Shown: positions 35,149-43,541, numbered from the stretch's first letter. The stretch: DNA of 64,000 nucleotides from Streptomyces antarcticus (GCF_026627255.1 NZ_JAPNLM010000014.1:62001-126000), one strand, 5' to 3'. The notes: a model not told the origin generated them from the sequence alone. Numbers and translations: made by a program.

Positions 35149-36131
35149 AGCCACCGCTCGCGGGTGGCGAGGCGCTCGGCCGGGACGTCCTGCGCTCCGG
35201 AGGCCTGGTTCGGGATGTAGACGGTGGCGACGTACGGCGGGTTCGTGGCGACGTACGGCGGGTTCTCGGGCCGGGGCGGCGGCGCGGCGGGCTGCGGGGG
35301 CGGCCCGTCGGCGCCGCGTTCCGGGCGGGTCCGCGCGAAGGAGCCCTGCCTGAGCCGGGTGGGTGCGATGCCCGGCTGCGCCGGCGGCCGGGAACCCGTG
35401 CCGTCCATGCGGGCCTTGATGCGCAGCGCGACGAGGGTGGCGACGCCGATCAGGCACAGGGCGTAGGCCACCGTCACCCAGCCGCTGGCCGAGCGGCCGG
35501 ACTTCAGCCCGTGGACCAGGGAGGCGCCCCAGGCCGGGTAGGCCCCGAAGTGCAGGACCCGCCACCACAGCGAGCGGGTCTTGGTGGCGAACACGCTGCG
35601 CAGCGCGCCGGACACCGCCACGGACACGAACAGGTAGCCGGCCAGGGTGCCGAGGCCGATGAGCACCGGCTGGTCCACGTCGGTGAAGGGGAGGGCCGCC
35701 GCCGTGGCGGTGGTCTGTGACTTGGCGACCTTGACCCAGATGTGCAGGGCCAGGAAGCCCAGCCCGGACACGGCCAGGCCCCGGTGCACGCCCTGGGCGA
35801 TCAGCCGGTGGCCCGAGCCGAGCAGGGTTCGGTCGGTGGCCACCAGTCCCCACAGGACGGTGGAGGTGAGCGAGACGAGCGAGAGGACGCCCGCTCCGAA
35901 GTCGAGGAAGTCCCACAGCTGGGTCAGCGCGCCCGCGCGGGCGGCGATGACGAGGGTGACGACGGCCGCGCCGGTGGCGGCGACCACACCGGGCCGCAAC
36001 CGTCCGGACGCGGGCAAGAGAGGGGGTCGCCGAACGGCACGCCTGCCCGCGGCCGGAGCTGTCGCCGCCGCGTGGCGGCTCCGGGAGCGGGCTCTGTGCG
36101 AGCGTGGCATGTGGGGCTGGGACAGGGGCAT
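35145..36131 (-). CDS. Ferric-reductase/cytochrome-b-like six-helix membrane protein
   Basis: A 328-residue integral membrane protein with about six helices. Candidate heme b ligands are two His in GVHRGLAVSGLGFLALHIW and two in VLHFGAYPAWGASLVHGL, on separate helices as in ferric-reductase-like proteins. ATG 36131 follows AGGAGA. The cytoplasmic C-terminal tail is Pro-rich and carries a duplicated NPPYVAT (DNA repeat near 35218-35262). It is translationally coupled to the NuoF-ferredoxin fusion, which suggests transmembrane electron flow from cytosolic NAD(P)H outward. The acceptor could be the secreted-repeat lipoprotein (inference). Confidence 0.85.
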   Translation of the reverse strand: MPLSQPHMPRSHRARSRSRHAAATAPAAGRRAVRRPPLLPASGRLRPGVVAATGAAVVTLVIAARAGALTQLWDFLDFGAGVLSLVSLTSTVLWGLVATDRTLLGSGHRLIAQGVHRGLAVSGLGFLALHIWVKVAKSQTTATAAALPFTDVDQPVLIGLGTLAGYLFVSVAVSGALRSVFATKTRSLWWRVLHFGAYPAWGASLVHGLKSGRSASGWVTVAYALCLIGVATLVALRIKARMDGTGSRPPAQPGIAPTRLRQGSFARTRPERGADGPPPQPAAPPPRPENPPYVATNPPYVATVYIPNQASGAQDVPAERLATRERWL

Positions 36132-36581
36132 CCAGATCTCCTGTGCGCCTGGGTGCCGAGCACTCCACCGGCGCTCGGCACCCGGGGGTCGTGGTCGGTA
36201 GTGCCCGGCAGCGCTGTGAACTCCCGCGCCGGCCGAGGGAGCTTGGGGCCGGAGTGCAGAAGCATCGTGGAGCGGTCAGGCGGCTCCACGGGATTTATCG
36301 AAACGTGATAATTTCTCGCACCGCGTCTCCGGCGCATCGAACAACACCGGAAGATTCCCCTCCAGCGGAGGTTGCGACAGGCCCCCGCACCGCCCGCCAT
36401 CTACGCGTACTCGTCGGTAAAGACACGGCAAAGTCGCGGGACCGCAGATGGCCGGACCCCTCTAGGAGGGAGTACGAGGGCCTCAAGTCTCTATGTCAGA
36501 CGCCACTGTTGACAAGGAGTCAACCTCGGCGGGCTTGCCGCACTCCGGGCAGGCCTCACCCCGGCACGAACGAGGAAAACG
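36132..36581. other. Divergent promoter region between redox module and PucR gene
   Basis: 450 bp with no gene. The centre (36290-36320) is AT-rich against a very GC-rich background and carries the dyad listed separately. Open frames across it lack codon bias or family resemblance. Confidence 0.55.
36295..36311. promoter_or_regulatory. AT-rich dyad, candidate operator of the redox operon
   Basis: TTATCgaaacgtGATAA: perfect 5-bp arms around 7 bp, about 165 bp upstream of the membrane-protein start and 270 bp upstream of the PucR start. The composition contrast makes it stand out. The binding protein is unknown. Confidence 0.4.
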
Positions 36582-37988
36582 ATGTGCGAACTTCTGAACC
36601 GCATCTGGTCCCGCCCAAGAGGCGAGTGGACCCGCGTACTGCGCAGGGAACTTCCCACGCTGGCCGCCGAGATAGTGGAGGAGCTTCTGCATGGAATTCC
36701 GGGACTTTCCACTCTTGTCTATGACAACGATGCCCTCGACGACGAACTGCTCAGACAGTGCGTGGAAGAGGCACTGCTGAACGCCCTCGGCTATCGCGAC
36801 GGGCAGACCCGGGCACATGCCCAGCCCTCTTCCCCGGCCCACGCGCCGGCGCGGCCCGCAGTGCCGCGCCTGTCCAAGGTGCCGTCGCAAGTGCGGCCGC
36901 GTATCGCGGAAGTGAAGGACAAGGAGAAGGATCGGCACGACGGCCGGCAGACCGTCCTGGAACACACCCGTGCCCATACCCGGGAACCCGCCCGAGAACC
37001 CTCCCGCGAACACAGCCGCGAGGACGGACCGGGCGGCGGGCACGGGGGCGGACGCGGAGAGGCGCGCGGAGAAACGCGCGGAGACGCGCGTGAAGAGACA
37101 CGCGGAGACGCGCGTGAAGAGACGCGCGAAGACACGCGTGGAGTGACGCGCGGAGACCCGCGTGGGGACCGGCCGGAGCCGGCAACCGCGCCCGACGGGG
37201 CGCGCCAAGAGCTCTTCGACGCCCTGACCGACGACCGGCAGGCGTCCGAGAGCTCCATCGGCGAACTCGCCGAGGCGGCCGGCTGGCCCCTCCCGCCCGC
37301 CGTACGGGCCGTGGCGCTCGCCGCTCCCGGTGACGCCCAGCAGCTGGCGGCCGTACTGGACGACACGCTCGCCGGCATGTTCGCGGGCCGCCCCTGCCTG
37401 CTCGTCCCGAGCGCCGAGACCGACGCCAGGGCCCCCCTGGAACTGCCCCTGCGCGGCCGGTTCGCCGCCGTCGGCCACGCCGTGCCCCTCCGCGACACGG
37501 CGTCCTCGCTGCGCTGGGCCGTGCGCCTGCTCGCGCTGACCCCCAACCGCGGGGGCCTGGACGCCCGGGCCGTCTTCGTGGACGACCACCTCTCCACCCT
37601 GCTCCTCCTCCAGGACGAGCCCCTGGCCCACGCACTCGCCGCCCGCTGGCTGCGGCCGCTCGCGGACCTGACCCCGCGCCAGAGCGAGCGGCTGGAGGTG
37701 ACGCTGCTCGCCTGGCTGGAGGGCGGCGGAGCCCCCGAGGCGGCGAAGGCGCTCAGTGTGCACCCGCAGACCGTGCGCTACCGCATGCGCCAGCTGGAGA
37801 AGCTCTTCGGTACCGGCCTGCGGGACCCGCGCACCCGCTTCGAGCTGGAGATGGCCCTGCGCAGCCGCCGGCTCATGGCCCAGGTGCGGCGCCAGCACTC
37901 GCGGGTGGGCCGCCGGGCGGCCCGTGTGGTCACCGCCGACTTCCCGGCCCTGGCCGTCGGGAGGATGGCCCGCGTCAACGGCCTCTGA
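36582..37988 (+). CDS. PucR-type helix-turn-helix regulator with expanded repeat linker
   Basis: 468 residues. ATG 36582 is preceded by GAGGAAAA. The N-terminus (~1-75) is helical (LLNRIWSRPRGEWTRVLRRE). Residues ~80-205 are disordered and hold an expanded Arg/Glu/Asp/Gly repeat (GETRGDAREETRGDAREET). The middle domain (LPPAVRAVALAAPGDAQQLA, VFVDDHLSTLLLLQDEPLAH) resembles the diguanylate-cyclase-derived GGDEF-like region of PucR/CdaR regulators. The C-terminal HTH_30 reads GGGAPEAAKALSVHPQTVRY then RMRQLEKLFGTGLRDP. Such proteins activate metabolic or developmental genes. It is divergent from the redox operon and ends in a strong terminator. Confidence 0.88.
   Translation: MCELLNRIWSRPRGEWTRVLRRELPTLAAEIVEELLHGIPGLSTLVYDNDALDDELLRQCVEEALLNALGYRDGQTRAHAQPSSPAHAPARPAVPRLSKVPSQVRPRIAEVKDKEKDRHDGRQTVLEHTRAHTREPAREPSREHSREDGPGGGHGGGRGEARGETRGDAREETRGDAREETREDTRGVTRGDPRGDRPEPATAPDGARQELFDALTDDRQASESSIGELAEAAGWPLPPAVRAVALAAPGDAQQLAAVLDDTLAGMFAGRPCLLVPSAETDARAPLELPLRGRFAAVGHAVPLRDTASSLRWAVRLLALTPNRGGLDARAVFVDDHLSTLLLLQDEPLAHALAARWLRPLADLTPRQSERLEVTLLAWLEGGGAPEAAKALSVHPQTVRYRMRQLEKLFGTGLRDPRTRFELEMALRSRRLMAQVRRQHSRVGRRAARVVTADFPALAVGRMARVNGL
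37051..37170 (+). repeat. In-frame minisatellite in the PucR gene
   Basis: About nine to ten 12-bp units (gagacgcgcgtg/gagacacgcgga types) keep the reading frame and encode a charged linker. Near-identical neighbouring units such as acgcgcgtgaagagac suggest recent slippage expansion. Confidence 0.8.
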
Positions 37989-38020
37989 CCCGCGGGCTCC
38001 GCAGCCCCCGTACGAAAGGA

Positions 38021-38067
38021 AAGGCCCCGGCCCGGACCCGCCTGAGGCGGGTCCGGGCCGGGGCCTT
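38021..38067. terminator. Bidirectional terminator between PucR and ECF sigma genes
   Basis: A 22-bp perfect stem, AAGGCCCCGGCCCGGACCCG... with its complement, around a 3-nt loop. It lies 33 bp after the PucR stop and 73 bp after the end of the convergent sigma gene. The A-tract on one side and T-tract on the other suit both directions. Confidence 0.9.
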
Positions 38068-38139
38068 CGTACAGGGGGAGGTGGCAGTGGGGGCGACTTC
38101 GGTCCGGGCGAACGCCGTGCGGCGGCTACCGGTCGGCGC

Positions 38140-38958
38140 CTACCGGGCGGCGAAGGGGGCGGACACCGCACCGCGCATCGTCGAGTTGAGGTCCAGGAGT
38201 TCCGTGTACGCCCGGGCGCAGCTTCCGCACTCCGCCAGGTGGCGGGCGAGTTCGCGGGACAGGCGCGTACCGCCCCTGCGGACGGCCGGGCCGAGCAGGC
38301 CGGCGTAGTGGCGGCAGCGGCCGTCCGCCGCCGCCTCCACGTGGGCGCGCAGGTACGCCTCCCGCAGCCCCTCCCGGGCCCGGAACGCCAGCGAGGTCAC
38401 CGCGCTGGGGGTGATGCCCAGCAGCGCGGCGACCTTGTGGGGGGAGCCCTCCTCGACGAGCGTGTGCCACAGCACGAGCCGCCACCGCTCCGGCAGCCCG
38501 GCGAAGGAGCGGGCGACGAGCCTGCGGTCCTCGCCCGCCACCCACTGCTGCTGCGGGTCCCCGCCGATCGGGCCGGGCTGGCGCCAGGTGTCGAAGTCGG
38601 AGGTCAGCAGTGTCCTTCCGGCGCCGTCCCGCCACTGGATGGCGGTGTGGCGGACGACAGACAGGAGGTACGAACGCCAGGGCCCCCGCGGTCCCGCCCC
38701 GGCGCGAACGGCCTGGAAGGTCCGCAGGAAGGCCTCCGACACCAGGTCCTCCGCGTCCTGCGGAGACCGGCAGCACGTGCGCGCGTACGCCAGGGCGGCC
38801 CGCCGGTGGCGCCGGTACAGCAGGGCGCATACCGCCGGGTCCGCCTCGCCCGCGCCGTACCCGCGGCGCAGCAGCAGGGTCAGTTCCGCGTCGGAGGGCG
38901 GGGGCGCGGCCCCGCCCGGGGGCCGCGGGCCGGCCGCGGAGTCACCAGAGCCTGACAT
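38140..38958 (-). CDS. ECF-type sigma factor with C-terminal zinc-finger domain
   Basis: A 272-residue sigma factor. ATG 38958 follows GAGGAG; the frame extends to 39093 without a site. Region 2 reads YRRHRRAALAYARTCCRSPQ, DAEDLVSEAFLRTFQAV and SYLLSVVRHTAIQWRD. Region 4 reads LPERWRLVLWHTLVEEGSPH and VAALLGITPSAVTSLAFRAR. The last ~50 residues carry an anti-sigma-like zinc finger (CRHYAGLL..., ELARHLAECGSCARAYTELL), so sensor and sigma are fused. No separate anti-sigma gene is adjacent. It follows the DUF1996/DUF4142 genes on the same strand with a 160-bp gap. Confidence 0.92.
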   Translation of the reverse strand: MSGSGDSAAGPRPPGGAAPPPSDAELTLLLRRGYGAGEADPAVCALLYRRHRRAALAYARTCCRSPQDAEDLVSEAFLRTFQAVRAGAGPRGPWRSYLLSVVRHTAIQWRDGAGRTLLTSDFDTWRQPGPIGGDPQQQWVAGEDRRLVARSFAGLPERWRLVLWHTLVEEGSPHKVAALLGITPSAVTSLAFRAREGLREAYLRAHVEAAADGRCRHYAGLLGPAVRRGGTRLSRELARHLAECGSCARAYTELLDLNSTMRGAVSAPFAAR

Positions 38959-39121
38959 GCCACTCCTCGGAGGTCGGACCCGGCGGGACCGGGTGCCGCG
39001 GGGCGGTGCCGGCCCGAAGTCGGCTCCGGACCGGCACCTTTCCCGAACCGGGCGCGATCGTGGGGGGAGGAGGGGCGCCCGGCCCGGGAGCATGGGAACG
39101 CGCGGCGCGCGGCGAGCGGTG

Positions 39122-40483
39122 TCAGCGGCAGACGCGACCGCCGTTGATGCAGTTCACCGCCTTGTTCATCAGGCCGTTCGACATCACGTTGATGAAGTCG
39201 CCGTGGTCGGTCACCGGCTTGTGCAGCTGCTCGGGGAAGCTGTCGACCGCGAAGCGGGCACCCGGTGCGACGCCGTAGGTGATCCGCTGTACCAGCTGCG
39301 GGATGGCGGTGAACCCGTTCGGGCAGCGTCCGGCCTTGTCCGGGAAGGCCACGTGGGTCCGGTGGTTGGCGCTGTCGGCGTTCTTGCCGTCCCAGCAGCT
39401 CTGGAAGGTGAAGGTGCGGACGACGTCGCTGCCCTGCGGGCAGATCGGGTACTTGTCCTTCAGCTGGCGGTTCTCGAAGCCGGTGCAGCTCCACGAGGCG
39501 TTGGCGTTGGCGGTGCCGTTGGTGAACGCCTTGGCGTCACCCGTGATGATGCGCAGGAACCGGGGCATGGTCTTGACCTGACCGACCGGACTGCCCTTGA
39601 AGGTCATCGTCACCTGCTTCGGCTGCAGGATCGTGCCGACGTTGCCGTCCTGACCGCCGCCGGGAGCCTGGGCGTCCCGCTCCGCCTTGCCGTCGCGCAG
39701 CCGCAGGACCGGCCAGTAGTAGGTGGACTGGTCTCCGTTGGTGCAGGTGGTGCCGGAGGCGGCGAGGCTGTTGTTGGTGGAGAACGCGTCGGTGGTCTTG
39801 TTGCCCACGTAGTCGTGCATGTGGTGCGCGCCGTTGGAGACGCCGGGGGCGACGATCACGTTGTCCGGGTTGAAGTGCTTCTCCTCGTTCCGCCCGCAAC
39901 TGGAGCTGAAGGAGCCTCTGGAGGCGCCGGACTGGGCCGCGGGGGTGCGCACGTTCGGCCGTACCTTGTTGATGTTGACGAAGTCGCTCTTGGCCGGGCC
40001 GCCCTTCTGGCCGCTCTCACGTGCGGCGCTCGCGTCGGCTGCCTGGTTGGCGTCAGCGGGCGCCTGCTTCATCTCGCAGCCGCTCAGCGCCTTCAGTTCC
40101 TCGGGCTTCTGCGCGCCGTTGTCGCCGATCGCCCCGGCCACCTTCTCGATGGTCTTGCCGCGCTGCTCCCGGAGCTCCCCGAGGAGGGCGTCCCCCTTGG
40201 CCTGGTCCGCGGCGAGCTTCTTGTAGGCGTCGGCCACCTGGGCGTCGAGCTCGGCGAGGTTCTCGCCCACCTGCGCCTTGGCCTGCTCGGGGACGGCGGT
40301 GAGCTTGTCGCCCACGTCGGGGCAGTCGATGGTGGCGACGGACTTGCCCCCACGGTTGTCGTCCTGGCCGGCGGAGGCGTTGCCGGCGACGACGGCGACT
40401 CCGCCACCGCCCAGCACCAGAGCGGAGACCACGGCGAGGAGCTTGTTCGAGATCCGGGGGCGTTTGTGGCCTTTTTGGCTCAT
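39122..40483 (-). CDS. Secreted DUF1996 domain protein
   Basis: A 453-residue exported protein. The signal peptide includes KLLAVVSALVLGGGGVAVVA. Residues ~45-140 form a coiled-coil-like helical domain (QAKAQVGENLAELDAQVADA, LRKTIEKVAG-type spacing). From ~170 the DUF1996 domain runs to the end: FNPDNVIVAPGVSNGAHHMH, DYVGNKTTDAFSTN, WPVLRLRDG, RFLRIITGDA, FQSCWDGKNADSANHRTHVA, and FPEQLHKPVTDHGDFINVMS. Conserved His and Cys suggest a metal- or carbohydrate-binding fold known in fungi and actinomycetes; activity unknown. The ATG is 10 nt from the DUF4142 gene stop, so both form an operon. Confidence 0.9.
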   Translation of the reverse strand: MSQKGHKRPRISNKLLAVVSALVLGGGGVAVVAGNASAGQDDNRGGKSVATIDCPDVGDKLTAVPEQAKAQVGENLAELDAQVADAYKKLAADQAKGDALLGELREQRGKTIEKVAGAIGDNGAQKPEELKALSGCEMKQAPADANQAADASAARESGQKGGPAKSDFVNINKVRPNVRTPAAQSGASRGSFSSSCGRNEEKHFNPDNVIVAPGVSNGAHHMHDYVGNKTTDAFSTNNSLAASGTTCTNGDQSTYYWPVLRLRDGKAERDAQAPGGGQDGNVGTILQPKQVTMTFKGSPVGQVKTMPRFLRIITGDAKAFTNGTANANASWSCTGFENRQLKDKYPICPQGSDVVRTFTFQSCWDGKNADSANHRTHVAFPDKAGRCPNGFTAIPQLVQRITYGVAPGARFAVDSFPEQLHKPVTDHGDFINVMSNGLMNKAVNCINGGRVCR

Positions 40484-40492
40484 GTGATCACT

Positions 40493-41233
40493 TCACTTCG
40501 TCGATCGGACAGAGGAGGGGAGGGCGGGAGCGCCCAGGAGTGCGACGGGCTTGGGGGAGGGGGGAGCGGGCTGGTCCGACAGCGTGTCGAAGTCGACCAG
40601 CCCGCTCTCCTCCAGCACCGAGATGTGGTCCAGGACGGTGGCGTTGGCGGACGTGGCGAGGGCGCGGACCATGGAATTGCGGGTCTGGGCCCGGATGGTG
40701 GCCACGAGCGCGAAGACCTTGCCGTGTGCGCGCCGCAGCAGCTGGACGAACACCCGCTCGTACGGCTCCCCTTGAGCGGCCCGCGTCATCTGCGCGAGCC
40801 AGTCCTGCTGCTGCGCGGTCGGCTGGTCGGGCAGGGCGACGCCGAGGGCCTGACCGACCTGGATGACCTGCCGGTCGAGCTCCGTGTGGCCGTCGACCAG
40901 GTGGTCCCCCGCCGTTCGGATGGACGGGCGGGTGCCGCGCTGCTGGGCCTGCCGTCCCGCGGGCAGTTCCCACAGCCCGGCCAGGCGCACCTTCCGTATG
41001 AAGTCGCGGTCGGCCGCGGTCAGCGGCCCGTACGCCGTACTCATGGTTCCCGCGCCGTCGTCGTCGCCCGCCGGGCCCGCCGCCGCGGCAGCGGTCCGCC
41101 CGCCGAAGCTGTCCACGGGGATCAGCAACGCGATCAGCGTGACGGCGAGGGCGGCGATGACGACACCGCTTCCGATCGTGTATCTCGTGGCCACCGACAA
41201 GCCGCTGGCGGAACGCCGCCGGAATGACAGCAC
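40493..41233 (-). CDS. DUF4142 domain membrane-anchored protein
   Basis: 246 residues from GTG 41233, preceded by AAGGAGG; the frame extends to 41302. One N-terminal membrane helix (TIGSGVVIAALAVTLIALLI) precedes an extracytoplasmic, ferritin-like helical DUF4142 domain: TAADRDFIRKVRLAGLWELP, HLVDGHTELDRQVIQVGQAL, AQQQDWLAQMTRAAQGEPYE, FALVATIRAQTRNSMVRAL. DUF4142 proteins occur in envelope-stress contexts, but no reaction is established. It is translationally close to the DUF1996 gene. Conserved linkage in this pair suggests a shared surface role (inference). Confidence 0.88.
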   Translation of the reverse strand: MLSFRRRSASGLSVATRYTIGSGVVIAALAVTLIALLIPVDSFGGRTAAAAAGPAGDDDGAGTMSTAYGPLTAADRDFIRKVRLAGLWELPAGRQAQQRGTRPSIRTAGDHLVDGHTELDRQVIQVGQALGVALPDQPTAQQQDWLAQMTRAAQGEPYERVFVQLLRRAHGKVFALVATIRAQTRNSMVRALATSANATVLDHISVLEESGLVDFDTLSDQPAPPSPKPVALLGAPALPSSVRSTK

Positions 41234-41625
41234 TGTGCCTCCTTGCTCAAGGGCCGGGAGGGGTGCGGGGGCTGGAGGTTCCGCACGTGTCGTGCGGTGC
41301 ACGCCCGCATTCCCGGGGTGCCACGGGACGCTAGTGCCACAGGTGGTGCCGGTACCGCCGGACCATCACCATTGGATAAACATCCGGGCAATCACTCGGA
41401 AGGCTGGTACCTTGCCGCGTCCCCCACCGGAACCGAACCCCGCTTTCCACGCCCCGGACGAGGGCCGGGGCGCGGGCGGAGGCGCCGTACGAGCGGATGG
41501 GGGAGTACCGCTCCGGCCCGCGGATCGACGCGCCCCGCCTCCGGCGTGCCCGTGGCCGGATATCCCCCACCGGGGGCGACGCCGCCTCGCGGGCGCCCAC
41601 GTGCTGGGCACTCCACCGGCGGACC
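41234..41625. other. Intergenic region upstream of the DUF4142-DUF1996 operon
   Basis: About 390 bp with no convincing gene on either strand. 41370-41400 is less GC-rich and may hold the leftward operon promoter; no clear consensus was seen. Confidence 0.45.
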
Positions 41626-41810
41626 TCAGCTCGGGGACGGCTCCGGGCCGAGGGTCTCCCGGCCGATCCGGTTGCCGTTCCGGTAGATCGTCACGGTGTC
41701 CCCGTCGATGCGGTAGCTGTACGGGTCGTTGCGCGCCTCGAAGCCGTTCGTGGTCTCCTCGGCCTCTTCCTTCCCCTCTTCCCCTCTTCCCGACGTCCGT
41801 CGTGAGCCGG
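41626..41810 (-). pseudogene. Small ORF fragment, hypothetical
   Basis: The minus frame ends GFEARNDPYSYRIDGDTVTI YRNGNRIGRETLGPEPSPS and a stop at 41626, with good codon bias and a beta-strand-like pattern. No start codon or ribosome site was found between 41700 and 41830. In frame it reads back into the upstream gene (DLDRTGVLTGSRRTS). It may be the tail of a longer gene or a small gene that lost its start. Confidence 0.35.
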
Positions 41811-42290
41811 TCAGGACGCCGGTTCGGTCGAGATCCGGTCGAAGACCTCCCGGGACAGCTCCTCGGAATCCTGGTTCGAGGGGCCCGTGATCCAGTCCCC
41901 GTCATCCCGGGGAACGCGGCTCACGGCATGCTCCCGGCCGTCGTCGTCCGCCGATCCGGCGAGGCCGTACCCGGCGCGCACGTCCGCCACGAACCGTCCG
42001 GCCGAGGCCACGTACTGGGCGGGAACGCCGAGCCGGACCATGACCATCCCACGCGCCCCCTCGCCCGCCCCCTCGGGCCGGAACCGGAAGACCAGCTGTG
42101 CTTCGCCCTGTTGGCCTTGGACTCGAAGTGCAGCGTCAGGTCCCACACTTCGGCGATCGGGTCCTGCCACCTTCGCGGACTGCTCCTTCACCGCCGTCTG
42201 ACTGCGCGCGTAGCCCCACTGCTCGAAGAGGACACGGCGGAGGACCAGGACACGGGGGCCACCGCGCTGGGCCGCATGACGCTCACGGGG
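41811..42290 (-). pseudogene. Frameshifted hypothetical protein gene
   Basis: Three pieces join into one plausible protein: FEQWGYARSQTAVKEQSAK, then in a second frame WQDPIAEVWDLTLHFESKAN, then back in the first frame EAQLVFRFRPEGAGEGARGM, VRLGVPAQYVASAGRFVADV and a stop at 41811. One extra base near 42165 and one missing near 42118 would explain this. The frame stays open, so a protein with ~16 altered residues could still be made. A genuine start was not found, because upstream sequence to 42300 lacks one. Family unknown. Sequencing error is possible. Confidence 0.45.
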
Positions 42291-42366
42291 CCGCCACGGT
42301 GACGACGAGTGAAAGATCTCGACCGGGGCCCGGACCCCGCGGGCAAAACGGGCACGGGGTGCCAGG

Positions 42367-42381
42367 GTGTCCTTTGGACAC
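42367..42381. terminator. Small hairpin after the binding-protein gene
   Basis: GTGTCC-TTT-GGACAC, a perfect 6-bp stem, begins 15 bp downstream of the leftward gene's stop. Short for a terminator. Confidence 0.35.
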
Positions 42382-42395
42382 GACGTTCTCGGCCC

Positions 42396-43541
42396 TCAGC
42401 CCGAGACGGCCTCGGCCCAGCCGCGGTTGACGGCCTCTCTGGCCTTCTCCGTCTGCGCCTCCGTCGGAAACGTCGGCGTGCCCTCGACCGTCGGCAGCTT
42501 CTCGGCGGCGGCCTTGTCGAGGGTGCCGTCCTTCTCCATGGCATCCACGAGGACGGGGCGTGCATAGGCGCCGAGCCGGAGGTTCTGGCCTTCCGGGCTG
42601 AAGACGTACTCCTGCCACAGACGTGCCGCCGCGGGGTGCGGGGCGTCCTTGTTCACCCCGTTCGCGTAGTACTCGGCGAAGCTGCCGTCGAAGGGGATGG
42701 CGGTCCGCCAGTCGACGTCCGCGCCCTTCTCGCGGAATTCGTCGGCGTATCCGAGGTTGAGGAAGTCCCAGTCGATGCTGATCGGGGTCCGGCCCTTCGT
42801 GATCGTGGCCGGTGAGGATTCGACCGGGATGTAGTTGCCGTTCCTGCTGAGCTCGGCGAAGAAGTCGAGACCGGGCTGGATGTCGTCGAAGGAACCTCCG
42901 TTCGCCAGGGCCGCCGCATAGACTCCGGCGAAGGCGGAGCCGGATTTGGTGGGGTCGCCGTTGAGCGCGACCTGGCCCTTGTACTCGGGCTTGCGCAGAT
43001 CGGCGAAGGTCGCGGGGCAGGTCTTGACGCGCTTCGCGTCGCAGCCGATCGAGATGTAGCCGCCGTAGTTGTTGTACCAGCGGGCCTTCGGGTCCTTCTG
43101 TTCCTCGGGGATCCGGTCGAACGCGGCGACCTCGTAGGGAGCGAGCAGGCCCTGCCGGGCCGCAGACTGCGCGAACGATCCCCCGACGTCGACCACGTCG
43201 GGGGCGCGGCCGTCGCTTCTGTGCTCCTTGAGGGCGTTGATCTCGTCCTGGCTGGTGCCTTCCGGGTTCTCCACCGTGACCTTGATCCCGTACTTCTTCT
43301 CGAAGCCGTCGATCAGTGCGCCGTAGTTGGCCCAGTCCCTCGGGAGCGCGATCGTGTTGAGCGAGCCCTCCTTCTTCGCCGCTGTGGTCAGTGCTGCCAT
43401 ACCGCCGGCGTCCGCGGCCGAGGTGGCCACCGCGGGTGCTCTGGGCGCGGCAGGGGGCTTGTCTCCGCAGGCAGCGAGGGGCGCCGCCGCGAGGGCCAGG
43501 CAGGCGGCGACAGAGGCTGTCCGGAGACGGGGTGTGGGCAC
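42396..43541 (-). CDS. ABC transporter extracellular substrate-binding lipoprotein (iron/polyamine/thiamine type), orphan
   Basis: A 381-residue binding protein. The GTG start at 43541 follows GGAG; the lipobox LAAAPLAAC sits near residue 25. Family features are KEGSLNTIALPRDWANYGAL, DGFEKKYGIKVTVENPEGTS, DVVDVGGSFAQSAARQGLLA, ISIDWDFLNLGYADEF and HPAAARLWQEYVFSPEGQNL. This type (bacterial extracellular solute-binding family 1/8) binds Fe(III), phosphonates, polyamines or thiamine derivatives. No permease or ATPase gene lies within several kilobases on either side, so it is either an orphan receptor or works with unlinked partners. Confidence 0.9.
   Translation of the reverse strand: MPTPRLRTASVAACLALAAAPLAACGDKPPAAPRAPAVATSAADAGGMAALTTAAKKEGSLNTIALPRDWANYGALIDGFEKKYGIKVTVENPEGTSQDEINALKEHRSDGRAPDVVDVGGSFAQSAARQGLLAPYEVAAFDRIPEEQKDPKARWYNNYGGYISIGCDAKRVKTCPATFADLRKPEYKGQVALNGDPTKSGSAFAGVYAAALANGGSFDDIQPGLDFFAELSRNGNYIPVESSPATITKGRTPISIDWDFLNLGYADEFREKGADVDWRTAIPFDGSFAEYYANGVNKDAPHPAAARLWQEYVFSPEGQNLRLGAYARPVLVDAMEKDGTLDKAAAEKLPTVEGTPTFPTEAQTEKAREAVNRGWAEAVSG

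Noticed and set aside
36104..36724. Plus-strand open frame across the divergent redox/PucR promoter
   Set aside because: No codon bias or family resemblance, and it overlaps real gene starts on both sides.
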